Notes under the pieces: model-generated
Database searches by the model: none
Seen by the model: only the letters and a program-made list of their open reading frames with translations
What the model was told of the DNA's origin: nothing
From: Cercis canadensis
Taxonomy: Eukaryota; Streptophyta; Magnoliopsida; Fabales; Fabaceae
Assembly: GCA_003255065.1 (NCBI GenBank)
Contig: QAOA01000553.1
Location: 320,264-384,263 of the forward strand
Direction: 5' to 3'
Length of the DNA stretch: 64,000 bases
Position numbers and translations under genes: made by a program
In this document: positions 46,163-57,205 of the stretch, one piece after another
Layout: every line of letters starts with the position of its first letter
Numbering within the stretch: position 1 is the first letter of the stretch

Positions 46163-46809
46163 GTAGAATAATTTATGGAAGTAATGGGGATATTGCGGTT
46201 GGCCATTATCATCGCTATCTGGTAATGAATTTCCAAAAAAGTTTTAGGTATTTGCCATTTTTAATATGCGACATGATTCGTGCACTACGTATGCTGGGAC
46301 ACCAATATTGTTGCATATGTCCAACAAAGAATACAACATTATTGGTAAGGACATTATAATTTCGTTTTCAACTTATGTGAGTTCCTTTTGTAATGAAAAA
46401 TAAAATGATATGATACAAGATATGAATAGGACATTTTTATTTTAAGTGAACATTTGTCTTATGCAGTGTCACACAGCTTATCATCTAACAACTGCAATAA
46501 ACATTGGATGGCTTATTTGCCTTGAGATATTTTCTTGTGAAGCAACCAAGAGTCTACAGCAGTAAATGTTTATGTGTTAATGAAGCTGTGACGAAAGAGT
46601 GCCTTCGGCGTTCGAATTTTGTGTTGAAGCAAAAGCTATTAATGTTTCAAAATTATAAGGGCAAGAACTCTGCCAAGTATGCTTCTCATGTTGATCATGC
46701 CACCCTGAAGAGAACTCCAAAATTATCAGCAAGTTGGTACAAGCAATTCATTGCCAAGCATAGAACAAGAGCACTTATGCTAGAACATGACAGGCAACAG
46801 GAAAACTAG
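46163..46809 (+). pseudogene. Collapsed third beta-glucosidase copy
   Basis: Three recognisable pieces of the neighbouring GH1 genes. 46163-46221 equals exon 3 in length (59 bases) and reads IIYGSNGDIAVGHYHRYL with intact splice borders. About 46600-46680 is a decayed exon 4, still ending GGGCAAGAACTCTGCCAAG before its old donor. Directly joined at about 46685 is exon 12 ([32 protein letters not shown]), closest to gene B. Exons 5-11, with both catalytic glutamates, are gone, so it cannot be an enzyme. The fused reading frame (about 46504-46809) is open by chance. Confidence 0.85.
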
Positions 46810-47352
46810 TACAAACAATTCGAGGCAAACACCAAGCTTAAGTAGTGCCAGAGCCTAATCAGCTACACTTCAAATAATTTGCAATGTTTTCTCAGTGCTT
46901 CTATCTACAAGCAGAATGAACTGATTCCCTCTTCATAAAGATTCATTCTATTTCCAAACCCAAAAGAAAGTGATTTGTTAAAGTCATGAACAACCTATGC
47001 TCTGATCGAGCTCACCTGTCCAGAGTTGATTCTGATGGAAAAGTTTATCCAAGGTTCACCAATATGATGGTATAATTTAAGTACCCGCTGAAGGTCTTCT
47101 CTTTTTCCTTTTTTCTTTTGGTCTTCTTCCATGTTTACAAAGATTGCACCTTTCGAAAATTTGTATCTGCATATAAAAGCATTTCTTTGTTATTAAACAG
47201 AAAGAATTTATGAATATATAAGTGAAAATTAGCATTGGCACTAAATCGGGATCTTTTCAACTAGGGAGACAGTACACTCACTTGAACCCAAGACAAAAGA
47301 AATACATGACTTCAAAGTTGATCCTTATCCTATAGCATGCGTTCTAAGCATT
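46810..47352. other. Spacer before PUS6
   Basis: Convergent intergenic region between the beta-glucosidase pseudogene (+) and PUS6 (-), holding the likely PUS6 3' UTR. Nothing else is recognised. Confidence 0.55.
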
Positions 47353-50300
47353 TTAACACCTCCACCAAGGAGATCGAGCGTTGTACAAGTGTTCACCGTC
47401 ATCCCATGAAATCTGACATGCTTGAAGGCCAATTGCAACACTTGGTTCCTTTCCATGTAATGCAATCCAATTTAAAACTGCTGTTTCCTTTTCAGTCTCA
47501 CTATTGAAATCTTTCTTGTACTTTCCAAATGGATTAAGCCCAGGGTTTGCCATCTCTGCAATTGCAGCTGGCATGTACATAGAATCACCAATTAATGGTG
47601 CCTTACATGAAGCTAATTGAGCTCGAATCTGCATTCACAAATTAAGTTATTATTCAGGTTTGAAAATTAGTTTCCTCTTTTCCAAAAAATAGTATTAAAA
47701 AAAAAAAAAAAACCTTGCTGAATAACTGCCCACTGCTTCATCATTCATACAAAACAACCAAACATTTAAATAATAGATACCAAATTCTGACATCTAAACC
47801 TCTAGAGAACAAAAGGTGGGGAGGAGATTCTTTTTAGGAGAAAAAACGTACTCCTTCTAACCACAATCATATTCTCCCCAAAATAAAGCTCTAAACTTGC
47901 TAGATAATATGCTTCTTAAGGAACTATTGTGACAGATGAATTATTGTTGAACTATCAAACGTACTGGGGGTCAACAACATATACAACTCATATTGCATAT
48001 AACAGCAAGTCCCAGAAAGTAAATTAGGCAACAAACCACTTCCAAGCTACTTCTCTCTCCACATGAGAATGAAAATTAATCAACCATATTCTCATTACTG
48101 GACAGAATAAGATCCAAAAAATATAAACACAAGCAATAAGCAAATGTATAGCTGACAAACCTGATGAGTTTTACCAGTGAGGAGGTTGATTTTACACTCG
48201 TATGCATAATCTTGGGAAGGCCACCCAGAGTCTTCGATACAATACTTGTCCTGAATGATAGTGCTCGGCCAGGGAACTTTTCTGCATTCCATGACCTCAA
48301 GTTGACACAAATGCCATCCCTTGAGAAAATCTGCATGTCATAATCCAACTGGGTTAAATCCATGCCACGTGACATTTTTTTTTCCTCAAAGAACTTTCGA
48401 ACAAATGTGTCAAAAGTGAACATTGTGAAGGGAAAGTCCTCATTAATTTACACATCATGTTGCAGTAGATAAAACAAAAAAGAATTCACACTTGGCTAAT
48501 ACAACTTGAAAAGCATTAAACTATATTCAATTATAGATTATAGAACATAACATGCATGATCAGTTAAGTATCTATTTTCCATCTATGCTAATGCACCAAA
48601 CCAAAACGTATGGTTTAAGAATTTGATGAAATTCCAACTTCTATCAAGTAATTTCAATTTTACTCTTCAGATCTTTTTTATGGAAAATCTTGCCTTGCTA
48701 TTTTTACTTATGTATAAGAACATCAGTATGTCTTCTCTCACCAGGGACCAGGAAAGAATGTGGATTTTTCTTTTTTTTGGGGGGGAGAGAGGGGGGAAGG
48801 GGGTTAAGTGAACACTAACAAGAATAACATGTGGTTTATATGCTTCATTTAATCTGTTTCAGTTACTTCAGTGAATATCAAGGCTAATTAATGAAAGCAG
48901 TCAAGCACACTCAATTAAATCTCTATCTATTAGGTATCATAGTAAAATTCTTCAAGGTTCTGAAACACTTTTCCTAGTCACACCAATGCTTGAATAGTAA
49001 CCTTCAGTGACAAGTCGCGGAGCCATGTTAATGGGACGCATATAGTGGGTAATAATTCCAGTTGGNGGATTTTTCTTTTTTTTGGGGGGGAGAGAGGGGG
49101 GAAGGGGGTAAGTGAACACTAACAAGAATAACATGTGGTTTATATGCTTCATTTAATCTGTTTCAGTTAATTCAGTGAATATCAAGGCTAATTAATGAAA
49201 GCAGTCAAGCACACTCAATTAAATCTCTATCTATTAGGTATCATAGTAAAATTCTTCAAGGTTCTGAAACACTTTCCCTAGTCACACCAATGCTTGAATA
49301 GTAACCTTCAGTGACAAGTCGCGGAGCCATGTTAATGGGACGCATATAATGGGTAATAATTCCAGTTGGCACACGAGCAGCTGCAAGAGCAAGATAGAGC
49401 TTCTTCACCTTTTTCTCCTGGAAAAGAATAATTGCACAAACATTCAAAAACATACAACTGAATAACAGATATAAGCCCTTTGTACATTCAATTTGTGAAG
49501 AAGGCACTCTTCCAGATAGGAGAACCCCATTTCATGAGGAAGACCCTGCAGCTCCTGCCTATAGGTGTGTGCCTTTTTCACATATCACAAAGTTATTCTA
49601 GGAAAGGAAATAATTCATATCATACACTTACCCTGATTTTACCGTGGAAGACAGAGCAATACTCTTTAGTCCTAGCTAGTATAACACTGCACATAAATTT
49701 CAGGCCATTACAATCTATATTTTAAAACAGCAAGACTAACAAGGAGCAAAAAGAAAATATTTTACAAAATGCACTACCAGCCTTCGGTGCAATTATCAAT
49801 CTGATGGGTAGTCTTCAAAGGAGTTGTCAATCCCAAGGCACGAGTTGCAAAGGTTGCACAACTTTCTTCAATGTTGTCAGTAGTGCCTCCTACCTAATCA
49901 AAATTGCAAAAACAAAAACCCACAGAAAATTTAATCAATGACCTAATTAATCATACAAAAACGTAAAGAGACCAAAAATTTCAAGAAACATAATAAAAAA
50001 TCTTGAGTCTTCATAACACAGTTATTTAATTCAACAGTCCATTCAAGGGTACCATACAACCCAACTAAAGAAAACATACTCTGCATTGAATGATGACCCT
50101 AAATACTGAAAGTATGATTAAACGACTCAGCTGATCTAGCTTATCTTATTTTGTTGTTGCAATCCAGTTAGGATTATAATGTGATCAAGTCATACTGTCA
50201 TATATGATATATAAACCAGAATACAGAATATCTGAAATGCGGGACTGATATAGATTATTGTCTGTTTGATAATAACCAATTACCATAATCTAATAACACT

Positions 50301-51617
50301 CGCAGGTTGCAGAACATTGTCATTGACCATAGCAATTATAAAACTCTATGCGTCATGAAAATAATTCTGTTGGGCATAGAATTGATATATTGGAGGATTA
50401 ACTACATACAGATGTACCAGCAGGTTTGTCCAGAACCACATACGATTCAGCCACAGCTATGATTCTTGATCTCCAGTCAATCTCATAACACCTAAAGGAG
50501 ACTAAAAATGTCAAACATTGCCTCTAAAATCTATAGAATATTCCATCAAACATTCTAATTTTTTCATAAAATCCATTGAATAATCTGTTATACCTAGGAA
50601 AGCGTTTTGGGTGCACATGCAGTCGTAAATATGTTCCTGCTTCGACAAACTGATCAACGTGAGTTATACGAAAAGTCTTCTGTGCCTCCCGTACAGTTTT
50701 CCCTCTGATGGAAGCTCTTTTTTTCAAAACTGATGGTTCTGTTACTTCTTTAAATATCCTAATTTGTTCTGGTGTAGCATTAGGAGGAGGCTGTGGACAG
50801 ACAAGAGCGTAGTATACAGCCCCAAATTGGATCAGATCTGCAACAAACCTTCAGAGAATGAAATTTCCATTTATCATGCCATCCCCATCATGAAAGATAA
50901 TACAAGATTCTTATAAATTGTAAAATGCGAAGAGACAACAAACAACTCTTACAAAGGAGGAAGATCCAGAGCTTGGCAAATATATTGTAAGACAGGTCCT
51001 CCTTTTGAAACAACTAAGTGTTCAATTCTTGGCGCACAATTGTGTGACGGACATGGAAGCAAGCGATCATACTTTGGGTAACTAAAACAAAAGTCAGCCT
51101 TAGTAGCAAGCAAAAAGTGTAGGCATTGGATGGTAACTTCCAGCAACCATTAATAAATGTCATGTCAAGAAAGAAGAAAAGTGAAAAACAGGTGACTGTG
51201 CATCAAGGCTAGTAGAATCGTGGAATTGACATGATGGTTTAACTACTCTGTCAAGCCATTAAGTGAAGAATAATAACAAAATACTTCATTTCCGGTACTC
51301 TACCCAGTGCACATTGCAGTACACAATTTTCAGGATATAATCTCTTTAGACCCAGATAACAACACAAATTTAATCAGAGATAGAATAATTATGGTACATT
51401 GAAGGTACCCATTAGAAGAAGAGGAGGTCGTAGCGTCTATTCTTGAGGATTCAGAGGCAAGTGCACTGTTAGTGTTATGTGAACTCCGAGTACACCAACT
51501 CACCACATGCTTGTTAAGAATTGCATGGGAGATGCCAAGCGAGCGCACCACTGCCACAGGCAAACCGAAGTTCAGGCAGCCACTGGCCAACAATGACGCG
51601 AAAGTCACCAAGCTCAT
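47353..51617 (-). CDS. PUS6: RNA pseudouridine synthase 6, organellar
   Basis: RluA-family enzyme converting uridine to pseudouridine in RNA; the plant homologue is annotated as chloroplastic. Nine exons (5' to 3'): 51617-51409, 51081-50953, 50848-50594, 50491-50410, 49893-49778, 49686-49632, 49417-49306, 48330-48161, 47628-47353; 467 residues, all phases consistent. Seen: a Ser/Ala-rich N terminus as expected for a transit peptide, VVLDKPAGTSV (motif I), and the catalytic Asp in HQIDNCTEGCVILARTKEY (HRLD-type with Gln for Arg). Then KKLYLALAA, HYMRPINMAPRLV, and the C terminus with RAQLASCKAPLIGD. I chose the ATG at 51617 (MSLVTF); an in-frame ATG at 51725 would add 36 residues and falls in an assembly-duplicated stretch. 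A stray copy of part of exon 7 lies in intron 7 (48966-49065), explained by an assembly overlap. Confidence 0.92.
48762..49065. repeat. Direct repeat copy A inside PUS6 intron 7, ending at an N
   Basis: 304 bp nearly identical to 49067-49369, with the N at 49066 between. It carries a truncated copy of PUS6 exon 7. Differences are single bases (for example TTTTCCTAG versus TTTCCCTAG). Best read as an unmerged contig end. Confidence 0.9.
49067..49369. repeat. Direct repeat copy B after the N, containing true exon 7 DNA
   Basis: Partner of 48762-49065. It runs on without a break into the rest of PUS6 exon 7, so this is the copy used by the gene model. Confidence 0.9.
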
Positions 51618-51685
51618 CCTCTTTTGGATTCCGGCAAATGCACTGCCTTTGTTTTCACTTTTTGATGCTGAAACCCAAGTACCCA

Positions 51686-52042
51686 AGATTTTAACGATAA
51701 TCGGGTTTAGAAAGCATAGGCCCAATTAAAGTTGTAGGATAAGAAAAGCCCAAATAAAATGTAGGGAAAGGCCGGAAACAGCCCAATTTCGAGGTAATGG
51801 CCCAAGCCCACAGTAAAAAGAAATTTAATTTTTTTGGTCCATTTGGCTGATTTATACTTAAAAAAAAGTATTTATTGAGTGGATTTTCTATAAAAGAATG
51901 GAGGCTTTTAAAAAGAATATTAACTGATTTTATAATAGGATAAAATTATGAAAAAAATTATATTTTAATTGATCATTTACCAATTTCTAAGGATCAAGTT
52001 AGTTAAAATAAAATAAAAATATGACCGAGTAAAACAAGAGAA
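51686..52042. repeat. Direct repeat copy A upstream of PUS6, ending at an N
   Basis: 357 bp nearly identical to 52044-52402 with the N at 52043 between them. It holds the putative PUS6 promoter, so the real gene has one copy if the join is artificial. Confidence 0.9.
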
Positions 52043-52043
52043 N

Positions 52044-52402
52044 AGATTTTAACGATAATCGGGTTTAGAAAGCATAGGCCCAATTAAAGTTGTCGGATAA
52101 GAAAAGCCCAAATAAAATGTAGGGAAAGGCCGGAAACAGCCCAATTTGGAGGTAATGGCCCAAGCCCACAGTAAAAAGAAATTTAATTTTTTTGGTCCAT
52201 TTGGCTGATTTATACTTAAAAAAAAAAGTATTTATTGAGTGGATTTTCTATAAAAGAATGGAGGCTTTTAAAAAGAATATTAACTGATTTTATAATAGGA
52301 TTAAATTATGAAAAAAATTATATTTTAATTGATCATTTACCAATTTCTAAGGATCAAGTTAATTAAAATAAAATAAAAATATGACCGAGTAAAACAAGAG
52401 AA
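52044..52402. repeat. Direct repeat copy B upstream of PUS6
   Basis: Partner of 51686-52042 with a few substitutions and a 1-2 base A-run difference, then unique DNA. Confidence 0.9.
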
Positions 52403-53845
52403 CTTTTTTTGCCATTAAACACGAGAAATTAGAAAAAAAAATAGGTCAACCATTACATGGACATATCGTGCCCCACAGCACGTGATATAGCATGCCATGT
52501 ATTTTTCCTTTTTCCTTTTTCCATTTTGGTGCTTTATTTATTTTAACCTTCTTGACTGTCAAAGTGTCAATGCACCAACATTAAATTCTGTCCTTGAATG
52601 GCTCACCTACACAACCAGCTTCTTTCTTTGTCTTCAACAACCTCTCACGTTTCGCAGCCATTGGAGACCAAACTTTCCACGTTCACCTTCATAGCATTGT
52701 TATTTTAAATTTGAGAACACGTTTAAATATTTACATCTCATTGTTTTTAGTTCAAAAGTTGAGGTCATGGCTTCAAATCATGATGATACCAAAAGGTTAT
52801 ATAACTTGTAATATTTGAAATCTCCACATTTGCTGTCCACAGGCACTCTAGAGCATTATTTATCAGTAGAGTGAAAGCAGTAAACTAAAAACCACTCTAA
52901 AGTTTAAGTTTAGGCCACTCCTTAATGTTAGCAGGTGAGCAATAACTACAACTGCAACTACCCCTCCATGTTATTATTGGCTTATTGTTATATATTGTCC
53001 ATCAACCCTCTCTCTTTCTCTATCTCTATCTCTATCTCTCTCTCGCAATGAGATTTGATCCTAAATTTTATAAGTAAAGTAATTTAATTCTTACCAACTA
53101 AGCAAGTACCGCAACAAACACAATTCGTTGATGACTTATCATAGAGAATAATTATATTTAAAAAAAATGTGGTAGTTGCTTTAATTATGTCAAACTTAAT
53201 TCTCTCTAGACTCAATTCTTTTTTTTTTTTTTCTTTTTACATTATTTCCCAAACCTGAGATAAGCGAAGAGTAATGTTACTAGTTACGAATCTTATGATA
53301 TTTCACAAACATTTAATTTTCAGAAGAGAGATATTTCTAAAAAGACACATATATTAATTAATATACCAAATATTTTGTCAGCATTTTAGTAGGAACAAGT
53401 ATCACATATTACTTTTCTACAAATTACTAACATGTTTTGTATCATAATTTACTAAATGTAATTATTAACTATGTCAAATTCATTCATTCATTCCCTAACT
53501 AAAAAGACAAAGAAGCCCTATTCACATGGTGTGAAGAGACCTTATAACTTATAATTAAGTATATCTATATATATGTTGAGTAATTATATATTTAACTTAC
53601 ACACAACCAAAAAATAAATAAACAAGTAGCACACCAAACAAACTCCCATAATAACACCAATTTCCCCTTTTCACCATTTTCTGTCTAGCTATATTTGTAA
53701 CAGCGATTTCCCAAATTAAAACGTGTAGTCCATTTTCAGTAAACTAGGTTTCTAACTAGAGCTACAGCTACTGCAGCTATATATAATACTAATTCACACT
53801 TTAATTATACGTAGAGATATACTAAATGAAAAGTTTTAACCTTAA
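52403..53845. other. Intergenic region between PUS6 and CYP77A
   Basis: Upstream of PUS6 and downstream of CYP77A (both minus). No gene recognised. A CT/CTAT microsatellite lies at 53008-53044 and a T-run near 53219. Confidence 0.6.
53008..53044. repeat. CT/CTAT microsatellite
   Basis: Alternating CTCT and CTAT units over 37 bases, a possible length-variable marker. Confidence 0.8.
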
Positions 53846-55372
53846 TTAAATTGATCTAGGCAGGATAACAGCCTTGAGAGGATTCTTCATCACAATAGTA
53901 AAAGCAAATGTCTCGGTCGGGTCGGGTGGGGCATTCGGAGCGGGCAACCACTTGAAAGCATGCACCATTTTGGCCAGCAACAAATTTATATGCAAAATAC
54001 CCAGTGTCCACGCTGGACAGATCCTCCTCCCTATTCCAAACGGCATCATCTTCACCGCCTTTGTTCCTGTCACGTCCACCCCAACTCCATCCCCATTCAC
54101 AAACCTCTCGGGTCGGAACTCATTCGGATCCTCCCACATCTTCGGATCCTCCGTCAACCATGCAGTGTAAAACTCCACGCTTGCATCCGCCGGGATGGTG
54201 TACCCACCAAGCTCCGTCTCTTGCGTGGCTGCATGAGACAGCACGAAATGGCTAGGTGGGTGTCGCCGGAAAGTCTCCTTAACCACCGCACCAAGATAAT
54301 TCATTTTCTCTACATCACTCTCCAAAATCACCCCATCTTTTCCCACACACCCCACAATTTCCCTATACAACTTCTCTTGAATGTCTTGGTTCATCACCAA
54401 GTGAAAAAGGGCCCACTCCAGCGCGGTGGCGCTTGTGTCGGTCCCGGCGCTGATCACCTCCGAGACAAGCGTCACTAATTCCTCCTCTCCCAAGCTGCCT
54501 CTACCAGGCACATCCAATGCAAACAAGGAGTCAAGGTAGGCTGCACCAATGGGACTCACCATTTCAGGACCACCCAACTTCCCATTACTCTCCACAAAAC
54601 CTTTTCTGCTCCTTATCAATGGAAACAACAGCTCTACCTGCTTCTTTCTTAGCTCTTTTGCTTCTTTTACTTGTCGACCAAAGAGAGGAGTCAGAACAGG
54701 CAAGAAATCTGGAAGCTTCGCAGTTGTCATGAGCATAACATCCTTCAAAATGCTCTCAATGCTTTTGATTCTGTCTTCGGAGATTTTAGCTCCAAAGCAG
54801 AGACAAATAAGGATACTACATATAGTGAGCCTACAATTGCTCATGACTTCAACGAAGCCATTCTCTTGAGCCTCTTTACGAAGCCGTTTCATGTGAGCTT
54901 CCATGGCCCACTTCCTTATCCAACCACATTGCTTTATTCTCAAAGGGTTTATCATCTCGGTCACGAAGTTCCGACGCAGCACCCGCCATAAAGGGCCGTA
55001 CTCAGCTGAGTTGATGGCGCACTTTCCCATGCTGAATATGAGCCGGATCGGCGAGTCGGCTGGGCGGCTCGCGAACAAGGAGCCTCGCTGGATGAGAGCT
55101 TCATGGATGAGGTCGGCGTTGGTGACGATAATCAAAGTGCGCTGACCCATTTGCATGGTGAAGATTGGCCCATATTTTTCACGTAAATCACGCACCACAT
55201 AGATGAAATGGCGTCGTTGGAGAATCACTTGGAAGAGGTTTCCGACGAGCGGCCAACCCGGTGGTCCTGGAGGGAGATTTTTGGGGCCGCCGCCGGTGAT
55301 GGACCAGCGGCGCCACCATAAGTGGATGAAGATAAAGGCGAAAGATAGTATCAGAATGTCCATCAACTCCAT
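53846..55372 (-). CDS. CYP77A: Cytochrome P450, CYP77A subfamily
   Basis: ER-anchored haem monooxygenase. Arabidopsis CYP77A members oxidise fatty acids in-chain and serve cutin formation; that role is family knowledge, not shown here. Single-exon CDS, 508 residues, the family's normal length. Seen: N-terminal membrane anchor (about 1-20), proline hinge NLPPGPPGWPLVGNLFQV (about 32-49), I-helix oxygen-binding AGTDTSA (about 315), K-helix KETFRRHPP (ExxR), FRPERF, and the haem loop PFGIGRRICPA with its cysteine ligand. The NLFQVILQRRHFIYVVRDLR and FASRPADSPIRL stretches point to CYP77A. A TATA box stands 57 bases upstream of the ATG. Complete and apparently functional. Long open frames on the opposite strand are shadows. 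Confidence 0.96.
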   Translation of the reverse strand: MELMDILILSFAFIFIHLWWRRWSITGGGPKNLPPGPPGWPLVGNLFQVILQRRHFIYVVRDLREKYGPIFTMQMGQRTLIIVTNADLIHEALIQRGSLFASRPADSPIRLIFSMGKCAINSAEYGPLWRVLRRNFVTEMINPLRIKQCGWIRKWAMEAHMKRLRKEAQENGFVEVMSNCRLTICSILICLCFGAKISEDRIKSIESILKDVMLMTTAKLPDFLPVLTPLFGRQVKEAKELRKKQVELLFPLIRSRKGFVESNGKLGGPEMVSPIGAAYLDSLFALDVPGRGSLGEEELVTLVSEVISAGTDTSATALEWALFHLVMNQDIQEKLYREIVGCVGKDGVILESDVEKMNYLGAVVKETFRRHPPSHFVLSHAATQETELGGYTIPADASVEFYTAWLTEDPKMWEDPNEFRPERFVNGDGVGVDVTGTKAVKMMPFGIGRRICPAWTLGILHINLLLAKMVHAFKWLPAPNAPPDPTETFAFTIVMKNPLKAVILPRSI

Positions 55373-55428
55373 GGTTGCTAAAGTTTAGTTGAAGATGATG
55401 AGTGCAAATGTGGTAGGGGGAGGAATAG

Positions 55429-55436
55429 TTTTTATA
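55429..55436 (-). promoter_or_regulatory. TATA box of the CYP77A gene
   Basis: TATAAAAA on the minus strand, 57 bases before the ATG, implying a short leader of about 30 bases. Confidence 0.7.
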
Positions 55437-55847
55437 GCACTGAGTGAGAGATAGAGTACGGAGTGGGAGAGTGAATGAGTTTGGTCTGCCAAAATTGATC
55501 GAATTGAATGATTTCAACTGATGTATTTACTCTTAAGTAAGGATTCCTCAGATCATCACAGATTCAATTCTATACATAATATTTTCTATGCAAAATTTTG
55601 TGGCAATGCCAATTATATTCAGTAAGAGAAAGCATAGAAAGTATATTTTGCTAAGTCTAGTTATTGAGCTACTTAATTTCTATTATCACTCTTTCATTTT
55701 TCTCCTTTTCCGTGAATAAAATGTAATTTTATGATCTGTTTTGCTCTACTTAATAATTACGTACTCGATATAGCTACCTCCTTATCCTGTTTCTCCTATT
55801 TTTTCTAGATGTGGAAGAACTGTAATGCATTATGCATTAATTGATAA

Positions 55848-56544
55848 AAGGAAATTGACTATGACATTTTCTTTCTTTGAATGACGACGTCGACTTACAA
55901 GTTTATTACCTTGACTAGAGATTTTAGTTACGAGCCCATACTGTTGTGTACTAGAAACGAAGAGATATTTTTGTAAGTGCTTAAAGAGAATCTCTATTAC
56001 TACAAAGACGGGTTATATTATAGGCGTGTAGGTGAGGGATTTTAAATTCAAATACTGTGAGTAGTGAAAGTTTTACTTACTATATATAAATGTGCCTCTT
56101 AATTAATTATAACAAATCTACCTAACTAGAATTGATGAAGTGACCTAATTAAGAATGTTTTTTCCAAAACAAACGGAAATCAATTATTTAGGAGAGGGGG
56201 AGATGCAGTGCTTTAAACATTAATAAAGGACAAGTGGTTTGGATTAATAAGGGACAGGTGGGACTGTGGGAGTTGGCCCATTGGTTGGGATTGCAATAAT
56301 AACAATTAATATTCATTTATTGAAGGGTTTTTCACCATTTCTTTATCTCTCTCATGTACCGCTTGTATGGTACATTTATTTAGCCAACGTTAAAGGTTTT
56401 TGTGACAGCTATATTTGCGCCTTCACTGCGATCCTGTCCATAAACTGCATCCTCTGCATTCAAACATGTTATATAGTTAACGATTGTAAACAACTTGTGT
56501 ACTAATGTCAAGTAAGAAGTTTATAAATTATATGAACAAGAATG
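55848..56544. repeat. Direct repeat copy A (697 bp), ending at an N
   Basis: Nearly identical to 56546-57205 with the N at 56545 between them. It has an extra segment of about 45 bases near 55970-56010 and other small indels, as two alleles might. It contains a 79-codon frame (GTG start, 56266-56505), repeated in copy B, that matches no family I know. Confidence 0.9.
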
Positions 56545-56545
56545 N

Positions 56546-57205
56546 AAGGAAATTGACTATGACATTTTCTTTCGTTGAATGACGACGTCGACTTACAAGT
56601 TTATTACCTTGACTAGAGATTTTAGTTACGAGCCCATACTGTTGTGTACTAGAAACGAAGACGGGTTATATTATAGGCGTGTAGGTGAGGGATTTTAAAT
56701 TCAAATACTGTGAGTAGTGAAAGTTTTACTTAGTATATATAAATGTGCCTCTTAATTAATTATAACAAATCTACCTAAATAGAATTGATGAAGTGACCTA
56801 ATTAAGAATGTTTTTTCCAAAACAAACGGAAATCAATTCTTTAGGAGTTCTGGTGGAGAGGGGGAGATGCAGTGCTTTAAACAATAAAGGACAAGTGGTT
56901 TGGATTAATAAGGGACAGGTGGGACTGTGGGAGTTGGCCCATTGGTTGGGATTGCAATAATAACAATAAATATTCATTTATTGAAGGGTTTTTCACCATT
57001 TCTCTATCTCTCTCATGTACCGCTTGTATGGTACATTTATTTAGCCAACGTTAAAGGTTTTTGTGACAGCTATATTTGCGCCTTCACTGCGATCCTGTCC
57101 ATAAACTGCATCCTCTGCATTCAAACATGTTATATAGTTAACGATTGTAAACAACTTGTGTACTAATGTCAAGTAAGAAGTTTATAAATTATATGAACAA
57201 GAATG
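56546..57205. repeat. Direct repeat copy B (660 bp)
   Basis: Partner of 55848-56544. It lacks the 45-base segment and has about 11 extra bases near 56847. It continues into unique DNA at GGAAATTTTGG. Confidence 0.9.

Noticed and set aside
46504..46809. 101-codon frame as a small beta-glucosidase-like protein
   Set aside because: Only the last part matches exon 12; the rest is decayed exon 4 or intron-like DNA and the catalytic core is missing.
53960..54869. Several long open frames on the plus strand within the CYP77A gene (up to 172 codons)
   Set aside because: They overlap a full-length, conserved P450 on the other strand, have no domain signature, and arise from its codon composition.
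56266..57166. A 79-codon frame present twice, as a possible duplicated small gene
   Set aside because: It starts with GTG, has no recognisable features, and the duplication coincides with an N-marked contig overlap.
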